DNA of 64,000 nt from Verrucomicrobiales bacterium. GTDB lineage: Bacteria > Verrucomicrobiota > Verrucomicrobiia > Limisphaerales > JAYPXF01. The position numbers were made by a program, and so were the translations under genes. The notes below the pieces were generated by a model, which saw only the letters and a list, made by a program, of their open reading frames with translations, searched no databases and was not told the origin of the DNA. Positions 1 through 9,807 of this stretch are shown in pieces. Location of the stretch: assembly GCA_002715965.1 (NCBI GenBank), contig PBAL01000012.1, forward strand, positions 48,971 through 112,970. Reading direction: 5' to 3'. Each line of letters begins with the position of its first letter. The first letter of the stretch is position 1.

Positions 1-948
1 GACGAAGTTGGTCTTGCGGAATTCGGCGGCAATCGTCTTGCCAAGTTCGACGAGCTGCGGGTTGGTTTCCTTTTGCAAGGCCTTCTCCATCGCGAGCACT
101 CCTTTGGGCGTTGCCCACGAACGGAGTGTTTCCAAGGCCATGAGACGTATCTCCCGGTTTTCCTCGCCCAACAACGAAACCAGTTCGTAGTTCACCTCTT
201 CTGCCAGGTCACGATTCAGGGTGACCTGAAGGTAGGCAATTGCCGAGGAGCGTGTTTTGAAATTCCCAGTTCCCAAGGCATCGACGACTTCGGGCATGCT
301 GGCGAATTGATCGATGATTGGCGTCGAATCCAGCAGATCCGTAGACATCGTGTCGAGGATCGAGACGTTCGTGTCGGCAGTCGTGATCGGGGGCAACTTG
401 GAGACCGGAGCCATCGCAGTGGGAGTCAATTCAAGCACGGGTGAGGCGGTCGCCGTCAGCTTCGTCGCGTGAACGCCGTCTCCCAACTTCTTGAGAAGGA
501 GGAAAGTGCCGGGACTGACCGATCGCACACCCATATCGCCGTTGAGCACCTGTCCCGGGTAGTTGTTCTGCAGATTGTCGTCCCAGGCGAGAACCCTGCG
601 TGCAGGTTGAGGGCCGGCGTTGGTGAGGTTCACGTTCCAGATCACGTAAAACCGATTCTCGTCCAATGCCTTCTTGAGTCCCGCGCGCTTCTCAGCCGGG
701 GTCTTCAGGGCTTCAAGCATCGCCAACAATCCTTCGGCGTTCTCGGGCCCGATTCCATTGGTCTCGCAGTAGGCCTGATAACCCACGCCAATCAACTTGA
801 GCTGCTTGGTTTTCTCGGCGATGTAGGCGCTGTCGGTGGATGCGCCGACCTTGCGCAGTTCGGCATCGTCCTTGGCGGCATCGGGCGCGCAGCCCGCCAA
901 AACAACGGCCATGGCCGCCGTGCAAATCGTCGAGCGAAGGTGTCTCAT
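1..948 (-). CDS. Lipoprotein with HEAT-like C-terminal region, cut by the window edge
   Basis: The minus strand is open from an ATG at 948 to base 1, giving 316 residues with no stop. The N-terminus has a signal peptide with a lipobox (VLAGC, Cys20), so it should be a lipid-anchored envelope protein. The middle (about residues 60-190) resembles no family I can name. The last 80 residues (ELVSLLGEENREIRLMALET and following) look like HEAT-type helical repeats. The start lies 8 bp after the stop of the upstream Gfo/Idh/MocA gene, so the two are probably one transcript. Function unknown. The reading frame, signal peptide and lipobox are seen directly; the HEAT call is inference from helix-like periodicity. 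Confidence 0.75.
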   Translation of the reverse strand, partial: MRHLRSTICTAAMAVVLAGCAPDAAKDDAELRKVGASTDSAYIAEKTKQLKLIGVGYQAYCETNGIGPENAEGLLAMLEALKTPAEKRAGLKKALDENRFYVIWNVNLTNAGPQPARRVLAWDDNLQNNYPGQVLNGDMGVRSVSPGTFLLLKKLGDGVHATKLTATASPVLELTPTAMAPVSKLPPITTADTNVSILDTMSTDLLDSTPIIDQFASMPEVVDALGTGNFKTRSSAIAYLQVTLNRDLAEEVNYELVSLLGEENREIRLMALETLRSWATPKGVLAMEKALQKETNPQLVELGKTIAAEFRKTNFV

Positions 949-956
949 TCGAGTTT

Positions 957-2288
<1,332 letters not shown>

Positions 2289-2621
2289 GTGAAGAGAGGA
2301 AACAGATTTCATGGCCGGATTCTTAAACGCCTCGCCACGAATTCAATCACGGAATTGCCGCCGACCCCCAATTGGGCGCATCAGTGCCTTGCCGGGCAGG
2401 CTCATGGGAGCGCGACATTTACGTCGCTTCAACGTGGCTTGGAGAATCCGGGCTCGCAATTTCGGACGCCATCCGACCCGGTGTGAGTTGAAGCGGTCTG
2501 AAGGCCGCGCTCCGACCGCAATCATCCGGAATGCGCCGTTCCCAACTCATCTCCAATCTTCCATCTGCCAACCTCATCTTTGTGAATGACGAACGCCCGA
2601 ACTTTGTCCGAGTATCTGCGC
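2289..2621. other. Divergent intergenic region with small dispersed hairpins
   Basis: This 333-bp spacer lies between two divergently transcribed genes. I see no coding frame with family resemblance. It holds two short stem-loops: GCGAC/GTCGC at 2412-2427, and GCGGTC-TGAA-GGCCGC at 2493-2508 (6-bp stem with a TGAA loop). They look like degenerate dispersed repeats rather than terminators, since neither is followed by a T run. Promoters for both flanking genes should be here, but I cannot place them. Confidence 0.4.
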
Positions 2622-3827
2622 ATGAAGTGCTTCGCCTTTGCTCTCGCCGGGTTGTTGTGGAGTGGTGTGTCACACGCCGGGGATTGGCCGATTTATCGCG
2701 GTCCGCACCATGACGGCAACACACGGGAACGCGGCTGGTCAACGGATTGGCCGAAGTCCGGACCCAGGCAACTTTGGAAGGCGAATGTCGGCATCGGTTT
2801 TTCTTCGGTGTCTGTTTCCGATGGCCGCGTCTGCACCATGGGCAATTCCGAGGACAAGGATCTGGTCGTCTGCTTCGATGCGGTGACCGGCAAGGAACTC
2901 TGGGCGCACGAATACGAAGCGGCCTTGGACACGAAGTACTACGAAGGCGGCCCAGGATCGACGCCCACATTCGACGGTGATCGCGTTTATTCACTGGGCA
3001 AGCACGGCGATCTGTTTTGCTTCAATGCAAAATCAGGGAAGGTCTTGTGGAACGTTCAGCTTGAGAAGCAAGCCGGGATGCGAATGAGCACCTGGGGTTA
3101 CAGCGGCGCGCCATATCCGTATGGAGACAAGCTTCTGCTGAACGTCGGATCCGCCGGCATGGCGCTGGACAAGAAGACCGGCAAGCTGATTTGGAAATCA
3201 GGTGACGCCGAGGCTGGCTACTCCACACCGTATCCGTACAAGTCGGACGGCAAGCAGATGTTCGCATTCAGCTCCGAGCATGGCTACGTGGGAGTCGATC
3301 CCGACACCGGCAAGGAAGCGTGGAAGATCGCCTGGAACACGCGCTATGGAGTGAACGCTTCGGATCCAATCATCGTTGGCGAACAGATCTTCATTTCGTC
3401 CGGTTATTCCAAAGGATCCGGACTCTTCAAACTGGGCACGAAGAAACCGGACGAAATTTGGCGCGCGCGTCGTTATCGCAACCAATTCAATTGCTCCGTC
3501 CTGATTGACGGGCATCTCTACGGTTTTGACGGCGACAGCAATTCACGCGCAAAGCTGAAATGCGTGAACTGGGAGACAGGCGAAGACGTCTGGGAAGACG
3601 GTATCGGTTTCGGTTCATTGTTTGCCGCCGGCAAGACGCTGTTCGTCCTGAGTCCCAAAGGTGAATTGATGGTCGGGCAGGCATCGACCAAGGGCTTCAA
3701 GCCGTCAGCGCGGGCGAAAGTGATCGGCGGCAAATGCTGGACCGTTCCGGTTTTGGCGAACGGTCTGTTGTATTGCCGAAATGCCGATGGGGATTTGGTT
3801 TGTCTTGATCTGAGGGCAAAGAAATAA
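2622..3827 (+). CDS. Secreted PQQ-like beta-propeller protein
   Basis: This is a 401-residue protein of the PQQ-like/BamB-type WD40 fold. I chose the ATG at 2622 because it places a clean signal peptide first (MKCFAFALAGLLWSGVSHA). Repeated 'DxxTGKExWxxxx' blades are visible, such as DAVTGKELWAHEYE, NAKSGKVLWNVQLE, DKKTGKLIWKSGD and DPDTGKEAWKIAW. The opening DWPIYRGPHHDGNT segment is the usual start of this secreted PVC-group family. True quinoprotein dehydrogenase residues and CxxCH are absent, so it is probably a binding or scaffold propeller and not a PQQ alcohol dehydrogenase. It lies 26 bp upstream of a MocA-type dehydrogenase and is likely co-transcribed with it. Confidence 0.85.
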   Translation: MKCFAFALAGLLWSGVSHAGDWPIYRGPHHDGNTRERGWSTDWPKSGPRQLWKANVGIGFSSVSVSDGRVCTMGNSEDKDLVVCFDAVTGKELWAHEYEAALDTKYYEGGPGSTPTFDGDRVYSLGKHGDLFCFNAKSGKVLWNVQLEKQAGMRMSTWGYSGAPYPYGDKLLLNVGSAGMALDKKTGKLIWKSGDAEAGYSTPYPYKSDGKQMFAFSSEHGYVGVDPDTGKEAWKIAWNTRYGVNASDPIIVGEQIFISSGYSKGSGLFKLGTKKPDEIWRARRYRNQFNCSVLIDGHLYGFDGDSNSRAKLKCVNWETGEDVWEDGIGFGSLFAAGKTLFVLSPKGELMVGQASTKGFKPSARAKVIGGKCWTVPVLANGLLYCRNADGDLVCLDLRAKK

Positions 3828-3853
3828 TCCGCGCCAACCACTCACGAATCATC

Positions 3854-5170
3854 ATGAAGACCACCCGTCGATCATTCCTCAAGACCTCCGCTCTCGCCTC
3901 AACCGCCTTTGGCGCCACACCCTTGATTGCCGCGCCCGGAAAGAAGTTTCGCACGGCGGTGATCGGCTCCGGTTGGTGGGGCATGAACATTCTGCGCGAC
4001 GCCATCTCTGTGGGACGCACCAAGGTCGTAGGACTTGCCGATTGCTACGAACGCCCCTTGAACGCCTCGGCGGATGAAGTCGAAGGACTGACCGGCGACA
4101 AGCCGCGCAAGTACAAGGATTACACCGAAATGCTGCGCAAGGAGCGTCCGGAAATCGTGATTATCGCCACGCCGGATCATTGGCATGCCTTGCCGGCGAT
4201 CGATTCGCTGGAGGCTGGTGCCCATGTGTTCCTGGAAAAACCGACCGCGCATACGATCGTGGAAAGCCGTGCGATTGTGAAAGCAGCCCAGGCTGCCGAT
4301 CGTGTGGTGCAGGTTGGTTTGCATCGTCGGATAGGGCCACATCATGTGTCGGGCATGGAGTTCCTCAAGTCTGGCAAAGTGGGTGACATCGGCATGGTTC
4401 GGATGTTCGTCACTGGAGGTGGCAGCATCGAAAAGCCCACGCCCAATGCAACTCCACCCGATGGCATGGATTGGGATCTCTGGTGCGGTCCCGCGCCGAA
4501 ACGACCCTACAATCGCCGGCTTGCTCCGGGAGGTTGGCGAAACTTCCTCGACTACGCCAACGGCACCTTGGGCGATTGGGGCGTGCATTGGCTGGACCAG
4601 GTCCTCTGGTGGTCGGATGAGAAGTATCCGAAATCTGTTTTTTCAACCGGCGGCCGTCCCGTGCGCGGAGACGTCGTGGCCAGCGAAAAGGAATGCACCT
4701 CCGATGCACCCGATACACAGATTGCGACTTACGAATTCGAATCCTTCACCGCGACCTGGGAACACCGAAAATACGCCGGCCCTGGCGCGGAACCACATCG
4801 CTACGGATGTTACTTCTATGGTTCGAAAGGTGTGTTCCACATGGGCTGGCGCGATGGTTGGACCTTTTATCCCAGCAGTCGGCGCGGCCAGAAGGTTCAC
4901 GTGGATCCGGATTTCGACAACGAAAAGGACGGACACAACATCCCTCCCCTTTGGCGCGACTTCATCGATGCAATCGACAACAAACGCGCGCCCGTTGCGG
5001 AAATCGAAGCCTCCCATCGTTCCAGCGTTCTTCCGATGCTCGGCATGATGTCCTACAAGCTCGGACGCAGCATCCAGTGGGACGGCGCGAAGGAACAAGT
5101 CGTTGGTGATGCGGAAGCCAGCAAGATGTTGCGCCGGGATTACCGGAAGCCTTGGACCTATCCAGTCTGA
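3854..5170 (+). CDS. Tat-exported Gfo/Idh/MocA-family oxidoreductase
   Basis: This 438-residue protein begins with a twin-arginine signal (TTRRSFLKTSALAS) and an AAP cleavage region, then the NAD(P)-binding motif AVIGSGWWGMNILRD. HVFLEKPTAHT supplies the catalytic-domain EKP lysine. The segment DWDLWCGPAPKRPYNR matches the equivalent part of the gene at 957-2288, so the two are paralogues of one secreted subfamily facing away from each other. It follows the PQQ-like gene by 26 bp and precedes an SDR gene by about 86 bp, suggesting one carbohydrate-oxidation transcript. The substrate is unknown. Confidence 0.9.
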   Translation: MKTTRRSFLKTSALASTAFGATPLIAAPGKKFRTAVIGSGWWGMNILRDAISVGRTKVVGLADCYERPLNASADEVEGLTGDKPRKYKDYTEMLRKERPEIVIIATPDHWHALPAIDSLEAGAHVFLEKPTAHTIVESRAIVKAAQAADRVVQVGLHRRIGPHHVSGMEFLKSGKVGDIGMVRMFVTGGGSIEKPTPNATPPDGMDWDLWCGPAPKRPYNRRLAPGGWRNFLDYANGTLGDWGVHWLDQVLWWSDEKYPKSVFSTGGRPVRGDVVASEKECTSDAPDTQIATYEFESFTATWEHRKYAGPGAEPHRYGCYFYGSKGVFHMGWRDGWTFYPSSRRGQKVHVDPDFDNEKDGHNIPPLWRDFIDAIDNKRAPVAEIEASHRSSVLPMLGMMSYKLGRSIQWDGAKEQVVGDAEASKMLRRDYRKPWTYPV

Positions 5171-5256
5171 TTTACGAATTACGGTTTTCGATTACGAGCC
5201 TACGGTTGTGCCGAAACCGTTCACCCATTTAACTCTTTAACCAATCCTCCAACCCC

Positions 5257-6030
5257 ATGCTACCAGGACTCAAACAATTCGATCTCACCGGCCGCAACGC
5301 GGTCATTACCGGCGGCTCCAAGGGACTCGGCGAAGCGATGGCCGCCGGCCTGGCTTCGGTCGGCGCGAACGTCATGCTGGTCAGCCGCACCGAAGGCGAG
5401 GCAAACGCAGCCGCTGCACAGATCGCCGAACAATTTGGCAAGAAGGCCATTGGCTTTCGTGCGGATGTAACCAGTGAAGCCGAGACGTTGGCCATGGCCG
5501 AACACGCCATCAACGAATTGGGTGGAATCGACATCCTCATCACCAGCGCGGGCATCAACATTCGCGGTCCGATTGACGGGGTGAGCTTCGATGAGTTCAA
5601 GCAGGTGCAGGACATCAACGTGAACGGAACCTGGCTCGCGTGCCGCGCCGTGTTGCCACACATGAAGAAAAAGAAGAGCGGGCGCATAATTACCCTGTCC
5701 AGCACCTTGGGACTCGTTGGTCTGGCGAATCGCACGCCCTATACCGCGAGCAAAGGCGCCATCACGAACATGACGCGCGCCCTGGCCTTGGAAGTCGCGG
5801 ACGAGGGAATAACCGTGAACGCCATTTGTCCCGGTCCGTTCCTGACCGAAATGAACGTGCCGATTGCGGACACAGAAGACGGCAAGAAGTTCATCGTTGG
5901 AGCGACCGCCCTCAAGCGTTGGGGCGAACTGCGCGAGATCCAGGGCGCCGCGATGTATCTTGCGAGCGATGCCGCGAGTTACACCACGGGAACGATGATG
6001 GTGGTCGACGGCGGCTGGACCTGTCAGTAG
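5257..6030 (+). CDS. Short-chain dehydrogenase/reductase
   Basis: This is a classical SDR of 257 residues. The cofactor motif TGGSKGLGEA lies at about residues 18-27, the NNAG-equivalent is TSAGINIRG, the catalytic Ser is in TLSSTLGLVG, and the YxxxK pair is in YTASKGA. The tail ASYTTGTMMVVDGGWTCQ is the usual SDR end. It is cytoplasmic (no signal peptide), unlike the exported dehydrogenase upstream. Members of this clade include gluconate/2-deoxy-gluconate dehydrogenases, but the substrate cannot be fixed from sequence. An 86-bp A/T-rich spacer separates it from the MocA gene. Confidence 0.9.
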   Translation: MLPGLKQFDLTGRNAVITGGSKGLGEAMAAGLASVGANVMLVSRTEGEANAAAAQIAEQFGKKAIGFRADVTSEAETLAMAEHAINELGGIDILITSAGINIRGPIDGVSFDEFKQVQDINVNGTWLACRAVLPHMKKKKSGRIITLSSTLGLVGLANRTPYTASKGAITNMTRALALEVADEGITVNAICPGPFLTEMNVPIADTEDGKKFIVGATALKRWGELREIQGAAMYLASDAASYTTGTMMVVDGGWTCQ

Positions 6031-6098
6031 GGCGGCTTACGAAAGCACCTTCGCCACCGTGCGTCATCGCACCCGGCGGACCAATTGGCAACGGCAGT

Positions 6099-6245
6099 CG
6101 CCAAGCGACCTTGGCGATGGTCTTTCAACTCCTACGCCAGGCTGAAGGAAAGTGTCGCAAACTCAACGGCTCCCACCAACTGGACAAGATCATCGCCGGA
6201 ATGATATTCATCGACGGCGACGAGCAGAAACAACAAGCAGCATAA
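6099..6245 (+). pseudogene. C-terminal remnant of an IS256-type (mutator) transposase
   Basis: One frame encodes about 48 residues ending in TAA at 6243 and beginning RQATLAMVFQLLRQAEGKCR, followed by KLNGSHQLDKIIAGMIFIDG. This has the layout of the extreme C-terminus of IS256/mutator transposases ('ATLxMVFKL...AExxWRxLxGxxxLxxVIxGVxFxDG'). Nothing upstream restores a transposase, because the frame runs back into the SDR gene antisense to any real product. It is a decayed relic. The family call rests on memory of the conserved tail and should be tested with a protein search. Confidence 0.5.
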
Positions 6246-6597
6246 TCATATCAATGCACTCCCTGTTGGCTGCCCATCACAACCGCTCGTCCACAACTTT
6301 CGGACATGTCTCCCGCGGGGTCGGGATGGCGTCTTTCCGTCACTGTTCAGTTGTTCATTTCATGGTTCTCATTTCGTTTCTTTCTGTTCAGCGCCTTCCC
6401 GGCCCCGCGGGCTTTGGCTGGCGCCACGTGATCAAGAGTGGTGGCAATAGCAAGAGATGCTTCAACAGAAACCGTATGTCTTCCCCCTCACCCTCAATCC
6501 TTCTCTCGGAGAAAGTCCACCCCGGGCATGCCTCTTGGCCAGCATGCGTCCAGACCGTTGGACCCGTTGAGCGTCCCTCAATGATTCGTCAATGAGT
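6246..6597. other. Intergenic region, no gene seen
   Basis: This stretch of about 350 bp between the IS256-type remnant and the stop of the minus-strand protease has long open frames of low-complexity composition (SPSPSILLSE and similar) but no recognisable domain, signal peptide or ribosome-binding site. I interpret it as degenerate DNA left by the insertion sequence. Confidence 0.4.
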
Positions 6598-7998
6598 CTA
6601 CTCGTCGCGGAAGAACATCTCGTTCGGGATGTCGGTGGTCTTCTTGTGGAGGCCGCCTTCGATCTTCAATTCGAGTTCGGCATCGCCGGTGTAGTCGAAG
6701 TATTCCAACCGGAAAGGATTGAGTCCCTTTTGCATGCGAACGATGCGGCTGAGATGCTGCATGGGGTGATTGTCGTCGTTGTCGATCAGCAGTTTGCCGC
6801 CGAGAAAGAGCTTGCTGCCGTCGTCCGATCCAAGGGTGAGGCGGTAGACGCCGTTCTTGGGAATGTCGAGATAGCCTGTGAACACGAGGGCAAAATACTC
6901 GTCGCGTCCCTCGACCAGTGATTCGGTCGCGAGTTCGTCGGTGGTGCCGGTTTGGGCGGGCTTCAATCCGTCAAAGTCGGGCAGGACCTTGAACTTTCCG
7001 TGATATACTTCGTAATTGAGACCGGCGACCTTGCCAGTGCGGCCGGCAACCTTAGGAAGCGGATAAGGCACGAGCTTGAACTTGGCGCTGCGCTTCTTCT
7101 TTCCGGCGAGTTGGAGCTTGGCTTCGTTTCCTGATTTTCCTCCGACCAGACCCAGGATCCAATCAACACCAGTATGAACAGGGTTGCCGTTGAGGGAGGT
7201 GATGATGTCACCGGCTTTGATTTTCGCCTTCGCGGCCGGTGAGTTTTTCGCGACGGACTTCACCACCGCACGATCAGCGAGCGTGTCAATCTCGATGCCG
7301 GTCCAGAAATCGGACATGACCTCGACCGGCAGGAGGTTGTTGAAGAGTGATCGCACGCGGTCGATCGGGATGGCGTAGTTGCTGTTTTCCTCGGACACGA
7401 CGCCGGAACTGACGATGCCAATCTGTTCGCCGAGGGCATTCACGAGCGGGCCGCCCGAATTGCCGGGATTGCTCGCGGCATCGAACTGGACGAACTCGTC
7501 GCGACCGCTTTGGAAGTAGCTCATCATGAGTGCGTTCACGCCGTCCATGATAGAGGGTGCGCTGACGATGCCTTGAGTGAAGATGATGCCACGTCCGCCC
7601 GGATTGCCCGCAGCAATCGTGGGTTCACCGGTCATCAGGTCGTGACTGCGTCCCAAGCGAATGAACGGGAGCGGGGACTTGGTGCGGAGTTGAAGAAGGG
7701 TGATGTCCTTGCCGGGGAGCCGTCCGATGACGCGATAGGGACGGCGTTCGCCGTTGACCAAGGCCAGGCCGGATTTGCCTTTTGAGACGTGATCGTTCGA
7801 GAGCATGAACCCGGCTGGATGGATGATCGACGCTGTTCCGCTACCCAAGGGCCTGTCGTTCTCGACTGGATAGACGGGGACGACGGTCGGTTTGATCTTG
7901 CGAATGAGCTGAACCGTTGCGGTTTCACGGGGCGATGCAGCGAACGATTGCCAGGAGAACGCGGCAATGAGGACGAAGGACAGGAGCAACCGGTTCAT
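6598..7998 (-). CDS. Secreted trypsin-like serine protease with PDZ and PA14-like domains
   Basis: This 466-residue HtrA/Deg-like protease has a signal peptide (to about residue 21), then the trypsin fold with an intact triad: His70 in LSNDHVS, Asp98 in GKDITLLQL and Ser181 in NPGNSGGPL. A PDZ domain follows at about 235-315 (SPAAKAKIKAGDIITSLNGN). Residues about 345-455 look like a PA14/glyco-binding module (YFALVFTGYLDIPKNGVYRL, SDDGSKLFLGGKLL, then DAELELKIEGG). PA14 usually binds carbohydrate, so the enzyme may be tethered to glycan in the periplasm or outside the cell. The start lies 4 bp after the stop of the upstream sulfatase, so the two are co-transcribed. Confidence 0.88.
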   Translation of the reverse strand: MNRLLLSFVLIAAFSWQSFAASPRETATVQLIRKIKPTVVPVYPVENDRPLGSGTASIIHPAGFMLSNDHVSKGKSGLALVNGERRPYRVIGRLPGKDITLLQLRTKSPLPFIRLGRSHDLMTGEPTIAAGNPGGRGIIFTQGIVSAPSIMDGVNALMMSYFQSGRDEFVQFDAASNPGNSGGPLVNALGEQIGIVSSGVVSEENSNYAIPIDRVRSLFNNLLPVEVMSDFWTGIEIDTLADRAVVKSVAKNSPAAKAKIKAGDIITSLNGNPVHTGVDWILGLVGGKSGNEAKLQLAGKKKRSAKFKLVPYPLPKVAGRTGKVAGLNYEVYHGKFKVLPDFDGLKPAQTGTTDELATESLVEGRDEYFALVFTGYLDIPKNGVYRLTLGSDDGSKLFLGGKLLIDNDDNHPMQHLSRIVRMQKGLNPFRLEYFDYTGDAELELKIEGGLHKKTTDIPNEMFFRDE

Positions 7999-8002
7999 GG
8001 TG

Positions 8003-9436
8003 CTAGTTGAGGTGGGCGAAGGTCTTGTTCAGGTCGAGCTTGTCGTCCAGTTCCTTCTGATGTTTCAACAGCTTCGCGTAGAGGGTTTTCATGATGCGCT
8101 TGGACTTTTTCTGCTTGGCAATGTCCTCGGTTTCCAACGGATCCTTCGCCAGGTGATAGAGGCGGGCGACTTTCGCGCGTGGATAGAGGATCAACTTGTA
8201 GCCGTCATCGATGATAGCGCGTTGCGCATCCAGGTAGGCGCCGTATACCGAGCCGAGGTGTGAATTCTTTTTCTTGCCGGAGAGTAAGGGCATGAGGCTC
8301 TCGAATTCGACGTAGTCACGTTTGTCAATCCCCGCAAGCTCAAGACTGGTGGGCATGACGTCCTGCAGATGGACGGGGGCGTTCAGGCGCTTGTTCTTGG
8401 CGATACCGGGACCGACAGCAATGAACGGAACGCGGAGGCTGTGGTCGTACATGTTCTGCTTTCCGAACAGGCCGTGGTGGCCGACGCCGAGACCGTGATC
8501 CGCGGTGAAGAAGATGTAGGTGTTCTTGTCCTGCCCGGTTTCCTTGAGCGCCTTGAGGATGCGGCCGATCTGTTCGTCCATGTGTGTGGTCAAGGCGTAG
8601 TACTCCTGGCGATGCACCTTCACGGAATGCTCCGTGCGCGGGAAGGGGCCGAGCTTCTCATCGCGGAGTCCGCTGCCGGATTTCATCTCTTCCTTGTAGG
8701 GATACTCGGGCAAAAAGCTCTTTGGCATCTTGATGCGATCGAGCGGGTATTCTTCGATGTATTCCTTGGCGACCTGGCGTGGATCGTGAACGGCATTGAA
8801 GGCGAGATACATGAAGAAGGGTTTGTCGTTCTTCTTGGAGATGTTCATGAAATCCACGGCGTCATCAGCGACCACCTCACTCCAATGCTTGCCGCCTTCC
8901 CAGAAGCCGCCGAGCGACTTGTCATAGGGACTCCATACATCGGGCTCGTCGGGAAGCGGGCGATTGTAGGAGGACTTCACCGTCTTGGGCATGCCGCCGC
9001 GAACATTGGCCGCGACGTCAAAGACTTCCTCGGCGTTTGCCCGCACGTGCCATTTGCCGGTGAAGAAAGTCTGGTATCCGGCGTCACGCATTTCCATGGA
9101 CCAGAAACGGTGTTGCTGCACCTCCGGTTTCAGGTTCTTGTAGAGGTCCTGCACCCGCCACATCGATCGGCCGGTGTTCAACATCGTGCGACTGACGATG
9201 CAAACCGCCCCGCTCCAGGAACCCATGTTGTAGGCGTGGGTGAAGGTGGTTCCCTGCCGGGTCAACTTGTCGAGGTTGGGCGTGTCGATGTCGGTATGAC
9301 CAAGCTCCCGGATGAGCTCGTAACACATGTCATCGGCAAAGATGAAAAGGATGTTGGGTTTGGAATTCGCGGCTTCGGTTCGCTGCGAATAACCAATGAT
9401 GGCGAAGGTAAGGAGAGTCAGGAGTGCTTTCTTCAT
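8003..9436 (-). CDS. Secreted sulfatase with atypical formylglycine motif
   Basis: This is a 477-residue type I sulfatase with a signal peptide (MKKALLTLLTFAIIGYSQRTEA) and the metal-binding start PNILFIFADDM. The residue to be converted to formylglycine is Cys79 in SGAVCIVSRTMLNTGRS. The usual CxPSR is CIVSR here, with Val in place of Pro, a pattern I associate with one S1 subfamily. FTGKWHV and FFTADHGLGVGHHGLFGKQN supply the remaining active-site and metal residues. The likely role is periplasmic removal of sulfate from a polysaccharide or sulfated metabolite. It heads a two-gene transcript with the PA14 protease. No formylglycine-generating enzyme is in the window. Confidence 0.9.
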   Translation of the reverse strand: MKKALLTLLTFAIIGYSQRTEAANSKPNILFIFADDMCYELIRELGHTDIDTPNLDKLTRQGTTFTHAYNMGSWSGAVCIVSRTMLNTGRSMWRVQDLYKNLKPEVQQHRFWSMEMRDAGYQTFFTGKWHVRANAEEVFDVAANVRGGMPKTVKSSYNRPLPDEPDVWSPYDKSLGGFWEGGKHWSEVVADDAVDFMNISKKNDKPFFMYLAFNAVHDPRQVAKEYIEEYPLDRIKMPKSFLPEYPYKEEMKSGSGLRDEKLGPFPRTEHSVKVHRQEYYALTTHMDEQIGRILKALKETGQDKNTYIFFTADHGLGVGHHGLFGKQNMYDHSLRVPFIAVGPGIAKNKRLNAPVHLQDVMPTSLELAGIDKRDYVEFESLMPLLSGKKKNSHLGSVYGAYLDAQRAIIDDGYKLILYPRAKVARLYHLAKDPLETEDIAKQKKSKRIMKTLYAKLLKHQKELDDKLDLNKTFAHLN

Positions 9437-9649
9437 GCGTGATTAGTGGACGGCGAAATGTGATGCCTGATTTGAATTGATTGCAAGCAGGCATTCGGCT
9501 CCGACGGAAGTCTATGTAGTGAAGTGGTCTCCCGACCGCTTCACTCCAGCGACTGAAGGCCTCCCACAAGCTTATGGAGACCACAAGCATCCCACAGGAA
9601 ATGAAAGTTGGGCTGGCGAGTTTGCTGAAAACCTGCCACTCAGCAGGCT

Positions 9650-9795
9650 GTGAAAAAAACAAAAGCTCAGCCAACCCGTTCCAGGTTCACCATCCTGCGT
9701 CAGTTGGGCGATCTCATTCCTGCTCATCTGGTCCCCAAACTGGCCCGCGATTGCGGCGTGCAGGAGAAATCCCGTTCCTATCAGCCCATTTTTAA
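9650..9795 (+). pseudogene. N-terminal remnant of an IS4-type transposase (DUF4372-like)
   Basis: A frame starting at 9650 encodes FTILRQLGDLIPAHLVPKLA followed by RDCGVQEKSRSYQPIF. This matches the well-known N-terminus of IS4-family transposases that carry the DUF4372 domain ('ILRQ...LIPxHLVxKLAR..GVdkksRxFsPW'). The similarity stops abruptly at 9777, exactly where a perfect inverted repeat begins, and what follows is unrelated. This is a relic, not a working gene. Confidence 0.6.
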
Positions 9796-9807
9796 ACGGG
9801 CTGATAG
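9778..9807. repeat. Perfect 10-bp inverted repeat (hairpin)
   Basis: CTATCAGCCC and GGGCTGATAG form a perfect 10-bp stem around a 10-base A/T-rich loop (ATTTTTAAAC). It sits precisely at the point where the IS4-type transposase similarity ends. It may be a terminator-like hairpin or the target/end of another small palindromic element. Confidence 0.6.

Noticed and set aside
2586..2621. Upstream start codons for the PQQ-like protein
   Set aside because: They would place 12 residues before an excellent signal peptide; the ATG at 2622 fits secretion better.
8369..9442. A 357-codon plus-strand open frame over the first sulfatase
   Set aside because: It is antisense to the sulfatase active-site motifs. 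High G+C content makes such frames common here.
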